Assembly: GCF_009909195.1 (NCBI RefSeq)
Contig: NZ_JAAAMU010000003.1
Location: 496,001-560,000 of the forward strand
Direction of reading: 5' to 3'
DNA from: Paenibacillus sacheonensis
GTDB lineage: Bacteria > Bacillota > Bacilli > Paenibacillales > Paenibacillaceae
Length of the DNA: 64,000 bases
The notes beneath the pieces were generated by a model that saw nothing but the letters and a program-made list of their open reading frames with translations, searched no databases and was not told the DNA's origin. Made by a program: the position numbers and the translations under genes. Below are positions 7,401 to 16,812 of the stretch, piece by piece; within the stretch, counting starts at the first letter, position 1; each line of letters opens with the position of its first letter.

Positions 7401-8553
7401 CCGGACATTGGACGCCGCGATTCTCGGCGCGGGCATCGCAGGCAGCTGCTTGGCGATTCTGCTGGCAAGGCGAGGCTGGAAGGTCGCGCTGATTGACCGC
7501 CAATCCTTTCCGCGCCATAAGGTCTGCGGGGAATTCTTGTCTCCCGATGCGGTCGAAGCGCTGGTCGCCTTGGGCTTGGAAGAACGTCTTCAATCGCTTC
7601 GGCCTGCCGTTATTCGGAGCGCTCGTCTCGATTTCGGAAGCAGGAACCCGGTTAACGCGCAGTTGCCGGGCGCGGCGTGGGGGATCAGCCGTTATGCTCT
7701 CGACGCGGCGCTGCACGATGAAGCGCGGCTCGCCGGAGCGGATGTCGCGACGGGTACCGCAGTCGGGGCCGTCCGCTTATGGGACGGCGGATACGAACTG
7801 GATATGAAGCGAGGCGCAGCACAGGTATCGATACGGTCCAGATCCGTGATCGGAGCGTGGGGAGGAAACGGGCGCATTCCGGATATGCCGGGCGCGCAGC
7901 GGAGGCGACTCTCCCCTTGTCCCTACGTTGGGGTCAAGACGCACTTGTCAGGCATCGAGCTGGACGGAGAGCTGGAGCTTTATTTTTTTGCCGGCGGGTA
8001 TTTGGGGCTGTCTTCGGCAGGGGATGGCATCGTCAACGCCGCGGCATTGCTCGACCAACGGTCATTCCGGCATGTGCCGTCAACGGTAACCGGCTGGCTG
8101 GAGGCGGCCGGTCAGCGCAATCCGCGGTTGGCGAGGCGGATAGCCGAAGCCAGACCCGCCGGCGGCACGCAAACCGCCGTCGCGCCCGTGCGTTTATTCG
8201 ACCCGCCGCTCGCCTGGAACGGCATTCCCTTGATCGGCGATGCCTGCGTGACGATACCGCCCTTGTGCGGGGACGGGATGTCGATGGCCATCCGTTCGGC
8301 GCAGCTCTGCGCGATATCGGCTGACCGCTGCTTGCGCAGTCAAACGACGCAGGAGCAGTGGAAAATCGAATATACGAAGGCGATCGATCGGCATTTCCGC
8401 CATCCGCTCCGATGGGGCAGGCTGCTCCAGCGCGTCGCGGGCAATCCTTCGTTCACGATCCTGGCGGCTGCCGCTGCCGGACGTCTGCCGAGCGTCGTCG
8501 CTCGGTTGGTGAAAGCCACCCGGCTCGGCAAAACGGAAGTCCTCCCATGGTAA
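7390..8553 (+). CDS. FAD-dependent oxidoreductase, geranylgeranyl reductase-like
   Basis: A 387-residue flavoprotein. The N-terminal GAGIAGSCLAILLARRGWKV binds the ADP part of FAD. RHKVCGEFLSPDAV near residue 44 is the hallmark CGE/LSP block of the geranylgeranyl-reductase/flavin hydroxylase group. LIGDACVTIPPLCGDGMSMA near residue 282 is the second FAD motif. Such enzymes hydroxylate aromatic rings or reduce prenyl double bonds. Third in the operon, it overlaps both neighbours, so oxidation or reduction of the polyketide is likely. Which reaction it performs cannot be decided from sequence alone. Confidence 0.88.
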   Translation: MSDSRTLDAAILGAGIAGSCLAILLARRGWKVALIDRQSFPRHKVCGEFLSPDAVEALVALGLEERLQSLRPAVIRSARLDFGSRNPVNAQLPGAAWGISRYALDAALHDEARLAGADVATGTAVGAVRLWDGGYELDMKRGAAQVSIRSRSVIGAWGGNGRIPDMPGAQRRRLSPCPYVGVKTHLSGIELDGELELYFFAGGYLGLSSAGDGIVNAAALLDQRSFRHVPSTVTGWLEAAGQRNPRLARRIAEARPAGGTQTAVAPVRLFDPPLAWNGIPLIGDACVTIPPLCGDGMSMAIRSAQLCAISADRCLRSQTTQEQWKIEYTKAIDRHFRHPLRWGRLLQRVAGNPSFTILAAAAAGRLPSVVARLVKATRLGKTEVLPW

Positions 8554-10703
8554 GATCCCTCCGCGAATCCGGGATGCCGCCGCTCATCGGACCGCTTGTC
8601 CGGCTGTCCGTCCGTCATCCTTCCGCGATCGTGTTCCTCTGGCTGGTGTTTATCGCCTTGTTCGGAAGCTTCTCTTCGAAGCTTCCGTCCGTCGCGCAAG
8701 AGCACGGGTTAACGCCGGCCGGAGATGCCGAGTACGTGCAGCGCCAGATCGCTTTCGACTATGGCATTCCTCCGAATCCCGTCCTCCTCGTGTTCGAATC
8801 GGATGAGAGAGGCACCGCTCCGGCTTTTCGCGCTTTTATTGCGCACGCGCTGCAAACCGTTCATGCGCTGCAAGGCATCTTCGTCGCTGCTTCGCCGCTG
8901 GAGCAACCAGGCATGCTGAAGGCGCACAGCGCGTATGCCATGCTTGCCTTGGACGACGGCTCGTCGGCGATCGATGCCGGATTAATGGATGAGCTGAACC
9001 GCCGATTGCCTAGGGAGGAGCATTACCGCGCCGGCTTGACGGGCAATCCCGTCGTGCAAGGGCTCGTGAACGAAGCAAGCCGCGAAGATTTGGCGAAAGC
9101 GGAACGGTTCGGCATCCCAGCCGCGTGTCTGCTCCTTTGGCTTGCGTTCGGCGGGCTGCTGCCGGCGCTTATTCCCGTCGTGACCGGCATCGTCGCGGTG
9201 ACCGGAACGATGGGACTGCTTTATTTCGCAGGCAAACACGCCTCGCTGTCCGTGTTCATCCTGGATGTCGTACCCATGGCCGGCCTTGCGCTGTGCCTGG
9301 ATTTTGCGCTGATGATCGTCAGCCGCTTCCGGGACGAAGTCGCGGATTATCCTCCGGACCAAGCGGTGTTCCGAACCATGGCGACTTCCGGCAGGGCGGT
9401 GGCATACTCCGGCGCCTGCGTCGGAGCCGGACTGGCAGGCACCTTGTTTATCCCGCTGCCGATGTTCACGAGTCTCGCTCTGGGGGCGACGGCGGTGACG
9501 CTCGTCTCGCTGCTGGTGAATGTCACGCTGGTCCCGGCCATTCTCGTCCTGACTGACCCCTATCTGCGTCGGAAACCGAAACGCCGCCGCGGCCGAGCCT
9601 CGCTTTCCGTCTGGGAGAGGCTGCCGCGATTCGCGGCGAAGCGTCCGGTAGGAACTTGCTTGCTCTGCGGCGGCCTCCTGCTGGCGTGTCTGCTTCCGCT
9701 AGGCGGCATGCGCGTGGCGGTGCCGGACGCGGACTCGCTTCCGCGCGGCGATGCGGCCAGGGCGGCTTATCATGCGTACCGCGAGAATTTTTCTTCCGAC
9801 GCCGATGCGGAAGTCGACCTGCTGCTGCGTGCGGAGGACGGTCGATGGGATGGAAGAGAACAGCGGGGATTGGAGGATTTCCGAGCCGCAATCGAGGAGG
9901 ATCCCCTCGTTCGATCCGTGTCCCTTGTCCAGTATCCCGAGCCGCCGGAAGCGGCGGAACAATCGCTGCGAGCTCGAAGCGGAGCGTTCGGAGAGACAAA
10001 CGCCGGCCGATGGATGTGCGTCATGCTCCGCGGAGACCCGGCTTCCGCGGAAGCGAGAAACTGGGTCCGGGATTGGCAGGGCGGCGCGGCGCAGGGATCG
10101 CTGATCGTGTATGCCGGAGGAGAAGCCAAATACGAGCAGGAGATCTACGACGCGGTGGTCGGACATCTCCCGCTTGCGCTGGGGTTCGTACTCGTCGCCA
10201 CTTACGTCTTGTTGTTCGCTTCATTCCGTTCTGTCTTCATTCCGCTCAAGAGCTTGCTGATGAATACGATCAGTATTAGTGCCGCGTTCGGCGTATTGGC
10301 GTTGGCTGCCCGGTTCGGGTTGTTCGGCATGGAAGCTGGACGCGTGGCGATCATGATTCCCGTCTTTATTTTCGGACTCGTGTTCGGAATCAGCATGGAT
10401 TACGGCGTGTTTCTGATTTCCCGCATTGCCGAGGCTTACGCCAGGACGGAGGACAACGCGCTTGCGATTGCGGAAGGCAGCGGCCAAAGCGGCAAAATCA
10501 TTTCCGCTGCCGCCGCCATCATGATCGCGGTCACGCTGCCGTTCGCATGGGGACGGATCGAAGGCGTCAAACAGCTCGGCATCGGCATTTCGACGGCCAT
10601 CTTGATTGACGCAACCATCGTACGGATGCTGCTCGTGCCATCGCTTATGAGCATGCTGGGGAAATGGAACTGGTGGGGTCCGAGAAGACAAGGAAAGCGT
10701 TGA
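8547..10703 (+). CDS. MMPL family (RND-type) lipid exporter
   Basis: A 718-residue membrane protein with the MmpL plan: a helix at residues 20-45, an extracytoplasmic domain, a five- to six-helix bundle at about 185-335, a second helix near 375, a second outside domain, and a second bundle from about 535 to the end. The frame is open further upstream to 8358, but that part lies inside the flavoprotein gene. The ATG at 8547 gives MVRSLRESGMPPLIG and a 7-base overlap; an ATG at 8574 is an alternative. MMPL proteins move lipids or polyketide lipids across the membrane, so this is the likely exporter of the operon's product. Confidence 0.9.
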   Translation: MVRSLRESGMPPLIGPLVRLSVRHPSAIVFLWLVFIALFGSFSSKLPSVAQEHGLTPAGDAEYVQRQIAFDYGIPPNPVLLVFESDERGTAPAFRAFIAHALQTVHALQGIFVAASPLEQPGMLKAHSAYAMLALDDGSSAIDAGLMDELNRRLPREEHYRAGLTGNPVVQGLVNEASREDLAKAERFGIPAACLLLWLAFGGLLPALIPVVTGIVAVTGTMGLLYFAGKHASLSVFILDVVPMAGLALCLDFALMIVSRFRDEVADYPPDQAVFRTMATSGRAVAYSGACVGAGLAGTLFIPLPMFTSLALGATAVTLVSLLVNVTLVPAILVLTDPYLRRKPKRRRGRASLSVWERLPRFAAKRPVGTCLLCGGLLLACLLPLGGMRVAVPDADSLPRGDAARAAYHAYRENFSSDADAEVDLLLRAEDGRWDGREQRGLEDFRAAIEEDPLVRSVSLVQYPEPPEAAEQSLRARSGAFGETNAGRWMCVMLRGDPASAEARNWVRDWQGGAAQGSLIVYAGGEAKYEQEIYDAVVGHLPLALGFVLVATYVLLFASFRSVFIPLKSLLMNTISISAAFGVLALAARFGLFGMEAGRVAIMIPVFIFGLVFGISMDYGVFLISRIAEAYARTEDNALAIAEGSGQSGKIISAAAAIMIAVTLPFAWGRIEGVKQLGIGISTAILIDATIVRMLLVPSLMSMLGKWNWWGPRRQGKR

Positions 10704-10837
10704 GGTGCCGCTGAACGGCTCATGGCGTGAAATGCAAACAGGTCATGAATAATTTTCCATGCCTTGCACAAGGCTAATCAGGTCGTTTATGGACGTCGCT
10801 CAGAATCATGACATATCCAACATGAAGGAGAATTTCC

Positions 10838-12367
10838 TTGACACCGATTCAGTTACCGCAATTTCCAGCGTCTTATTGGACAGCATCTCAACCGGAGCGC
10901 GCCAGCTACCCGAAGCTTGACCAAGATATCGAAACGGAGGTCGTCGTCGTAGGCGCGGGCATCGCGGGGATCACGGCCGCGTATGTACTCGCTCGGCAAG
11001 GATATCGCGTCGCGCTCGTGGAAGCGGGGGAAATCCTGAACGGAACGACGGCCCACACCACGGCCAAAATAACGGCCCAGCATGATTTAATCTACGATGA
11101 GCTGATCAAGTCGAGCGGAAAAGACGATGCGGGATTATATTATCAAGCTTCGGCAGAGGCGATCGCGTTCATCAAGCAAACCGTGGAAGACCAAGGCATT
11201 TATTGCGGTTTCACCGAGCAGGATGCTTACGTCTATACGAATGCCGAGGCGTACCTGTCGAAGCTGGAAAACGAAGCCAAGGCTTATGAGGACCTCGGCA
11301 TTCCCGGAGCCTACCTCGACCGAATCCCGTTATCCGTTCCCGTGCTGGGCGCCGTGAAAATGAGCCGTCAGGCGCAGTTTCATCCCCTGCAATACTTACG
11401 GAGACTCGCGGAATTAGTCGTGGAAAAAGGCGGGGAAATCTATGCGCATACGACGGCGGTGGAAGTGAGCCCCGGGGACAACCCCGTCGTCATTACGAGC
11501 GACGGTCATAAGCTGAGCTGCAGATTCGTCGTATCCTGCACCCACTTTCCCTTCTATGACGGGCATGGGTTTTACTTCTCCAGGATGCATGCGGATCGTT
11601 CTTACGTGTTGGGACTCGAAGCGGAAGACGCGTATCCCGGCGGCATGTATCTCAGCGCGGAGGATCCGAAACGCTCGATACGATATGCTGATATGTCCGA
11701 TGGATCCAAACTGATTATCTTAGGCGGACAAAGCCATAAAACCGGACAGGGCATCTGCACCATTCACCATTACGAGGAGCTGCAGAAGTTTGCCGAGGAA
11801 CATTTCCGGGTGAAAGAAATCGCCTACAGATGGTCGGCCCAAGACCTGGTGACCGGCGATAAACTGCCGTTTATTGGCCGCATCACGGCCTCCTCGCCGA
11901 ACGTCTTCATCGCGACCGGTTTCAGAAAATGGGGAATGACGAACGGAACGGCAGCCGCTCTATTGATCAAGGATCTGATAACGGAGGGGGAAAGCCGTTA
12001 TGAACGGCTGTATGCGCCTTCGCGCCCGCTATCGCTCAAAACGATCGGCAGCTTCATCTCCGATAACGCGGATGTCGCCAAGCACCTGATCGGCGGCAAG
12101 CTGCAGCATGCCACCCGACGCCCCGATCAATTGGCCATCGACGAAGGGGCAATCGTTCAAGTGAACGGGAAACGGGCTGGCGGTTACCGGGATCAAGACG
12201 GCAAGCTGCATGTCGTGGATACGACTTGTACGCATATGGGCTGCGAAGTGGAGTGGAACAACGGGGACCGAACATGGGACTGCCCGTGCCATGGATCGCG
12301 GTTTTCCATCGCGGGCGAGGTTATCGAAGGCCCGGCGGAGAAGCCGTTGAAGCAGCTTCAGGCGTAG
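10838..12367 (+). CDS. FAD-dependent oxidoreductase fused to a C-terminal Rieske [2Fe-2S] domain
   Basis: A 509-residue protein. VVVVGAGIAGITAAYVLARQ at about 35-54 starts a DAO-type FAD domain reaching to about residue 400. The last 100 residues form a Rieske domain with CTHMGCEVEW and CPCHGSRF, supplying the Cys-His and Cys-His ligand pairs. Homologues (YhfW type) are common in Bacillales; the electron acceptor and physiological substrate are not known to me. It starts with TTG at 10838, seven bases after AAGGAG, and no ATG nearby has a comparable site. The gene stands alone and converges with the MBL hydrolase. Confidence 0.9.
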   Translation: MTPIQLPQFPASYWTASQPERASYPKLDQDIETEVVVVGAGIAGITAAYVLARQGYRVALVEAGEILNGTTAHTTAKITAQHDLIYDELIKSSGKDDAGLYYQASAEAIAFIKQTVEDQGIYCGFTEQDAYVYTNAEAYLSKLENEAKAYEDLGIPGAYLDRIPLSVPVLGAVKMSRQAQFHPLQYLRRLAELVVEKGGEIYAHTTAVEVSPGDNPVVITSDGHKLSCRFVVSCTHFPFYDGHGFYFSRMHADRSYVLGLEAEDAYPGGMYLSAEDPKRSIRYADMSDGSKLIILGGQSHKTGQGICTIHHYEELQKFAEEHFRVKEIAYRWSAQDLVTGDKLPFIGRITASSPNVFIATGFRKWGMTNGTAAALLIKDLITEGESRYERLYAPSRPLSLKTIGSFISDNADVAKHLIGGKLQHATRRPDQLAIDEGAIVQVNGKRAGGYRDQDGKLHVVDTTCTHMGCEVEWNNGDRTWDCPCHGSRFSIAGEVIEGPAEKPLKQLQA

Positions 12368-12457
12368 TCCGATTACGAATGGCCGAGATTGACGGAGAGA
12401 CCCAGAGGTACGATTTCGTGGTGTGTTCACGCTGTGTTCGCCTCCAGGTTAACATGG

Positions 12458-13252
12458 CTATTTCACGGGCTGTTGGCTGCCCGAAGAGATTTCTCCGGCT
12501 GGTATTGCCAATCGGTCGAACTGTTCCGTTAGTCGCTTCAACCCCGCCTGCAGCTCATGCCCGAACATCGGATGGCCATGCCCGGTGATGGCTGCCTGAG
12601 GGTTGAGATCGGCGATCTTTCTAACGGATGCCCAGGCGTGCTGCCAGTCGAATGTGAAATAGGCGGGAGGGCCGTGCACTTCCTTTTCCTGGGTTAACAC
12701 TGCCCAGGCCGATTCCTGTCTAACGGTTATAAACGCGTCCCCGGCGATGACGATACGGTCACTTTCGCGGAATAAGGAGATATGCCCTTTGGTATGCCCG
12801 GGCGTATGAATCCATCGCCATTCCGGAAGCTCGCGAATGGTTCCGTCTTCGGGAAGCTCCCGAAGAAAATGCCGAACGTCGATTCCCTTATGCGGATACA
12901 ACGGGGAAACGGCTGCCATCAGCCCGCCTCCGACGGATGGATCGGCGGCCGGGTAGTCTTCCCGTCCATTCAGATAGGGCATTTCCAGCGGATGCGCGTA
13001 TACCGGAACATTCCAGGTCTCCAGCAGATTCTTCAACGAACCGACGTGATCGAAATGCCCATGCGTCAATAGGATGGCGCGGGGAGGCCTATTCGGGCCG
13101 AATCGTTCGGCGGCCGCAGCCCGAATATTGTCCCCAAAGGTCATGAGACCTGTATCGACCAGAACCCATGCCTCTTCTCCCGGAACTCCGATAAACGCAA
13201 TATTGGCAATGGCTGTCCGTAGGTAATCAAGATCTTCCGGTAACCGATTCAT
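12458..13252 (-). CDS. MBL-fold metallo-hydrolase
   Basis: A 264-residue metallo-beta-lactamase-fold protein. LLTHGHFDHVGSL near residue 62 is the HxHxDH metal site; HTPGHTKGHISLF near 150 and TGHGHPMFG near 220 supply further ligands. Length and order match glyoxalase II-like/YflN-type hydrolases. Expected to be a cytoplasmic hydrolase of thioesters, lactones or similar bonds; the substrate is undetermined. GGGGGCAG lies upstream of the ATG. Confidence 0.88.
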   Translation of the reverse strand: MNRLPEDLDYLRTAIANIAFIGVPGEEAWVLVDTGLMTFGDNIRAAAAERFGPNRPPRAILLTHGHFDHVGSLKNLLETWNVPVYAHPLEMPYLNGREDYPAADPSVGGGLMAAVSPLYPHKGIDVRHFLRELPEDGTIRELPEWRWIHTPGHTKGHISLFRESDRIVIAGDAFITVRQESAWAVLTQEKEVHGPPAYFTFDWQHAWASVRKIADLNPQAAITGHGHPMFGHELQAGLKRLTEQFDRLAIPAGEISSGSQQPVK

Positions 13253-13469
13253 CGTTTCAACTGCCCCCTTTTTTCCTGTCTTGTCTAGTCTGGAGCGACG
13301 CTGCTTATTCGAAGTAGTCCGCTTGGACGTGCTGATAAAAGCTGTAAAGAACGAGTATAATGTTTCTCTTGTCAGCGATACTTATCCATGCTTACGCATA
13401 CTTCAATTCCTGAATGGGAAAACCATTAACGGTTCACGGTTCGCCAATTCGATCGAGGAGTTGACTTTT

Positions 13470-13787
13470 ATGAAGAAAGTGAAATATCTAGTTGCGTTTT
13501 CAGTGCTCAGCGTCTTCGCGTTGCTGCTAGGCACGGGAATATTAAGTGCTGCAGGCTCGAATCACGCAAACAACATGACCTCCCCGGCTACCCCAAGCAA
13601 CCCGTCTTTTGACGACCGTTCGATGAATAGTTACAATACGAACTCCACGACAGGCGGAAATTACAGAACGAATGCCGTCAACGATGATGACAATGATTTC
13701 AGTTGGGGCTGGTTAGGGCTCTTGGGTTTAATCGGCTTAGCCGGATTAAGAAGCCGTAATCATGACCGTAATCCCGAGCGCTCTTAG
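13470..13787 (+). CDS. WGxxGxxG-motif small exported protein
   Basis: A 105-residue protein with a signal peptide (MKKVKYLVAFSVLSVFALLL, cleavage near AAG), an Asn/Ser/Thr-rich middle, and the closing DNDFSWGWLGLLGLIGLAGL followed by basic residues. The repeated W-G-x-x-G-x-x-G stretch before Arg/His defines a small envelope family seen in Bacillales; function unknown. The frame is open from 13281, but GAGGAG lies at a good distance from the ATG at 13470, which also starts the signal peptide. A strong terminator follows. Confidence 0.82.
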   Translation: MKKVKYLVAFSVLSVFALLLGTGILSAAGSNHANNMTSPATPSNPSFDDRSMNSYNTNSTTGGNYRTNAVNDDDNDFSWGWLGLLGLIGLAGLRSRNHDRNPERS

Positions 13788-13807
13788 CACATGTACTCTT
13801 GAAAGGG

Positions 13808-13838
13808 CTGTGACTTTATAAAGTCACAGTCTTTTTAG
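13808..13838 (+). terminator. Rho-independent terminator
   Basis: CTGTGACTTT, short loop, AAAGTCACAG (to about 13829), then TCTTTTT. Confidence 0.88.
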
Positions 13839-13957
13839 CGTCAGCGTCATTTTCGAATAGAGGCAGAATTCCACGGCATAAGCTGGATTTACCGGCTGCC
13901 GGATGGAAACTTAAGCATGCGGATGGGATAAAAAAAAGCCCATTTCCGATACTTGCC

Positions 13958-13986
13958 CATACACTATGGACCAATAAACATATACT
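13958..13986 (+). promoter_or_regulatory. Sporulation-type (sigma-E-like) promoter of second YjcZ gene
   Basis: CATACA (13958-13963), 15 bases, CATATACT (13979-13986), followed after 32 bases by the TTG start at 14019. Boxes and spacing equal those of the first YjcZ gene, and the intervening bases are also similar. Confidence 0.6.
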
Positions 13987-14018
13987 GCGATGTACCTAAA
14001 CTAAAGGAGTTGAACACA

Positions 14019-14165
14019 TTGGGATATGGTAACGTTGGTGGCATAGGTGGCATAGGTGGCGTAGGTGGCGTAGGCGGTTACGGCGGCGGCTTCGGCGGTT
14101 TCGGTGCAGGCGGAATTCTTGTCCTGTTTATTCTGTTGGTCATCATCTCGCGAGGATGTTTCTAA
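14019..14165 (+). CDS. YjcZ-type glycine-rich sporulation mini-protein (copy 2)
   Basis: A 48-residue protein: MGYGNVGGIGGIGGVGG head, about 30 Gly-rich residues, then GILVLFILLVIIS and a short basic tail ending in GCF. An in-frame ATG at 13953 would add 22 residues, but it lies within the promoter. The TTG at 14019 follows AAAGGAG by 8 bases exactly as in the paralogue at 4079. A membrane helix plus Gly-rich head is the family pattern; a role in the spore envelope is inferred. A terminator follows 110 bases later. Confidence 0.83.
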   Translation: MGYGNVGGIGGIGGVGGVGGYGGGFGGFGAGGILVLFILLVIISRGCF

Positions 14166-14272
14166 ACGACAAGGACTCCATATATATTCTGCGGCATCCG
14201 CTTTCCTAGGTTCAAACAAACTTGCCAACCGGACGGCAAGCCTCCCTTATCGAGACGATATCATGCAAGAAG

Positions 14273-14298
14273 AAGCACCTCTTCGGAGGTGCTTTTTA
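14273..14298 (+). terminator. Rho-independent terminator
   Basis: AAGCACCTC (14273-14281), loop TTCG, GAGGTGCTT (14286-14294), then TTT. Confidence 0.85.
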
Positions 14299-14444
14299 TA
14301 TTCAACGCAAAACAAATAACAAAAGAAAATTACGAGCGCGAGTTCTTATCCGAGACCTGTTTTTGGCGGCGAAGTAGAAACGGTTGCCCGAAAAGTAGAT
14401 TTGCTTTCACCGGAAAGCGGGGAACGGAGGAGGCTTGTTGCCGC

Positions 14445-15287
14445 CTAGACATAGTTCGCCGGCGATACGCCCGTGATTTTCCTGAAGGCTTTGTAGAAAT
14501 TCGAGTAATCCTCGAATCCGGTCATGGCGCATACCTCCCCGGGCGGGAAGCGCAGCTTCAGCAGTTCGATCGCTTTCGCGATTCGCTTGTGCGTGATGTA
14601 CTGCTTGAAGCTGAAGCCGGTCATGCGCTTGAACAGATGGGAGAAATGGTAACGATTCATATGGAACTGCTCCTCGATATGCTGCAGCGTGAGCGGCTTG
14701 TACAAATGCTGATGAATATAGCTGACGATTTGCTCGATTCTTGCATTGTAGTCGCCGTCAAGGGCGGTAGGAAGCACTTGGGAGGCGATGACATCATTGA
14801 TCCGAATCAGTAAACGGATAAACGCCGTCTCGATCATGAGGTCGCGGGCCGGATGGCCGCTGCGCTGATGCTCCTCGATCTCGCTGAAAAACCGCGCCAA
14901 TTGCGCCTGCTCCACGAGACGGCTCGGCAGCCAATTGAAGCTTCCGGGCTTCTTGCGCTCGAAGTATTGCAGCAGCGAATAATCGCCATGGCTGTAAGGG
15001 CTGCAAAATTCCGGGGTGAAGAACAGGATAATCCGCTCGTACTCCGAATCCGATGCGAAATACGGCCTGTGCATCTCGCGGTTGTTCAGAATAATGATAT
15101 CGCCGGGATTCAGCGTATAGTTCCGGTCTTCGACCTGGTAGATGACGTTGCCCGATACGAGATAGTAGATTTCGTAACGCGCCTGCATGTAGGTGTGATG
15201 CTGGTCGTCATGGGGAGATCGCGTCAGCGTGCGCTGGTAGGTGAAGTCGCCGTTACGCAGGCTGACGGCAGCGATCGTCTCGGTCAT
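14445..15287 (-). CDS. AraC family transcriptional regulator (cupin sensor)
   Basis: A 280-residue regulator. The first 160 residues form a cupin-like sensor (ARYEIYYLVSGNVIYQVEDRNY, then PGDIIILNNREMHRPYF). The last 100 are two helix-turn-helix units (LTLQHIEEQFHMNRYHFSHLFK and GFEDYSNFYKAFRKITGVSP). The frame extends 44 codons upstream, but GAGGAGGGG precedes the ATG at 15287, which begins MTETIAAVSL. It is divergent from the GH88 gene (162-bp gap), so it most likely controls that hydrolase in response to a sugar. Confidence 0.9.
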   Translation of the reverse strand: MTETIAAVSLRNGDFTYQRTLTRSPHDDQHHTYMQARYEIYYLVSGNVIYQVEDRNYTLNPGDIIILNNREMHRPYFASDSEYERIILFFTPEFCSPYSHGDYSLLQYFERKKPGSFNWLPSRLVEQAQLARFFSEIEEHQRSGHPARDLMIETAFIRLLIRINDVIASQVLPTALDGDYNARIEQIVSYIHQHLYKPLTLQHIEEQFHMNRYHFSHLFKRMTGFSFKQYITHKRIAKAIELLKLRFPPGEVCAMTGFEDYSNFYKAFRKITGVSPANYV

Positions 15288-15449
15288 CTTGCCCCTCCTC
15301 TCGGCCGATTCATAATCGGCAAACTCGAATCGCAACTTTTGCAATGTTTTACGCAAACTATACCATTTCGGCCGAGAGACGTTCAACGTAAACTCGAAAT
15401 GAATCACCGTGCACGGCAATAATGATCGTTATGTTATGGAGGAGATGGC

Positions 15450-16595
15450 ATGCAAGGTCTGCTGACGGAGAACAACCGATTTATCGAGGATACGTGGAAA
15501 CGGATCGTGGACAAGGTGGCCGTAACGTCGGCCCGCATCAAAGACGGCATGCCGTATACGACGCATGGCGGCATCTACGACGACTGGCAGGATAACGCTT
15601 CCTGGTGGACGAACACGTTCTGGACGGGCATGCTTTGGCAGATGTATGCGGCGACGAAGGACGAGACGTACAGACATTACGCGCAGAGCATCGAGGAGAA
15701 GATGGACGCGGTGCTGCATGGGTACGACGGGCTGCATCACGACGTCGGCTTCATGTGGCTGCTGTCGAGCGTGATGAATTACGAGGCGACCGGCGAGCAG
15801 CGGGCGCGGCGGCGGGCCATGCTGGCCGCGAACGTGCTGGCGGGCCGGATGAATATTGCCGGCGGCTACATCCGGGCATGGAACGGGGCCGGCAACGAGG
15901 GCTGGGCGATCATCGACTGCATGATGAACATTCCGCTGCTGTTCTGGGCGAGCGAGCAGAGCAAGGACGAGCGCTTCAAGCATATCGGCCTTCTGCACGC
16001 GGACAAGACGCTCCGGCATTTCGTAAGGGAAGACGGCTCCGTCAATCACATCGTCGCCTTCGACCCGCAGAGCGGCGAGGCGCTGGACACTCCGGGCGGG
16101 CAGGGCTGCGAGAGCGGGTCTTCATGGACGAGAGGCCAGAGCTGGGCGATCTACGGCTTCGCGCAAGCTTACCATTGGACCGGGAAGTCCGACTATCTGC
16201 ACGCGGCGAAACGGATCGCGCACTATTTTCTGACCGGCGCTGCGATGAACGGCTATGTACCGCCTTGCGATTTCCGGCAGCCGGCGGATTCGCCGCTGCT
16301 CGACAGCAGCGCGGGAGCGATCGCGGCCTGCGGCCTGATCGAGATCGCGAAGGCCGTGCCCGAGCCGGAGCGCCGCCTGTACCTGCAAGGGGCCTTTGCG
16401 ATCTTGAAAGCGCTGGCAGAGAAGTGCGCCGTCTGGGATTCGTCCGACGAGTGCCTGCTTACGAACGGCACGTCCGCTTTCCATCGGGGCGGCAACGATC
16501 GCGCCGCCGTAGCGAACGGCGCGCTGATCTACGGGGATTATTATTTCGTCGAGGCGTTCGCGAAGCTGCGGGCGATGGCGGGAACGCGTTCATGA
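15450..16595 (+). CDS. Glycoside hydrolase family 88 (unsaturated uronyl hydrolase)
   Basis: A 381-residue alpha/alpha-barrel enzyme. Asp98 in HHDVGFMW and Asp156 in WAIIDCMMNIPLLFW match the two catalytic aspartates of unsaturated glucuronyl hydrolases. GGQGCESGSSWTRGQSWAIYG near residue 217 is the conserved substrate-site block. These enzymes remove the 4,5-unsaturated uronic acid left by polysaccharide lyases, usually in the cytoplasm; no signal peptide is present. The start follows GGAGGAG. A divergent AraC regulator precedes it. Its presence suggests that lyase products (pectin, rhamnogalacturonan or glycosaminoglycan type) are consumed. Confidence 0.92.
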   Translation: MQGLLTENNRFIEDTWKRIVDKVAVTSARIKDGMPYTTHGGIYDDWQDNASWWTNTFWTGMLWQMYAATKDETYRHYAQSIEEKMDAVLHGYDGLHHDVGFMWLLSSVMNYEATGEQRARRRAMLAANVLAGRMNIAGGYIRAWNGAGNEGWAIIDCMMNIPLLFWASEQSKDERFKHIGLLHADKTLRHFVREDGSVNHIVAFDPQSGEALDTPGGQGCESGSSWTRGQSWAIYGFAQAYHWTGKSDYLHAAKRIAHYFLTGAAMNGYVPPCDFRQPADSPLLDSSAGAIAACGLIEIAKAVPEPERRLYLQGAFAILKALAEKCAVWDSSDECLLTNGTSAFHRGGNDRAAVANGALIYGDYYFVEAFAKLRAMAGTRS

Positions 16596-16812
16596 TCACG
16601 TATACCTTCTAGGAAATCCGCGATTCTGCACAACGCCGCCCGGCCCTCGTCTACTTCCGTTTGACGGCGAGGAGCCCGACGCCGAAGAGCGGATTTCACT
16701 GGGTTTCACGTTAACGGCAGCAGGCTAGGCAAGCGGGCGTCATGATTCTATCCAACCAAAGAAACGAGTTCAATAGGTTAGGATCGCGGCGTTATGAATT
16801 TTGCATGCAGAC

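Noticed and set aside
8358-8546. Upstream extension of the MMPL frame
   Set aside because: Adds 63 basic residues encoded inside the flavoprotein gene; the later ATG gives a normal MMPL start.
12226-12588. 120-residue plus-strand frame between the Rieske protein and MBL genes
   Set aside because: Out-of-frame overlap with the Rieske domain and opposite to the MBL end; no site or family.
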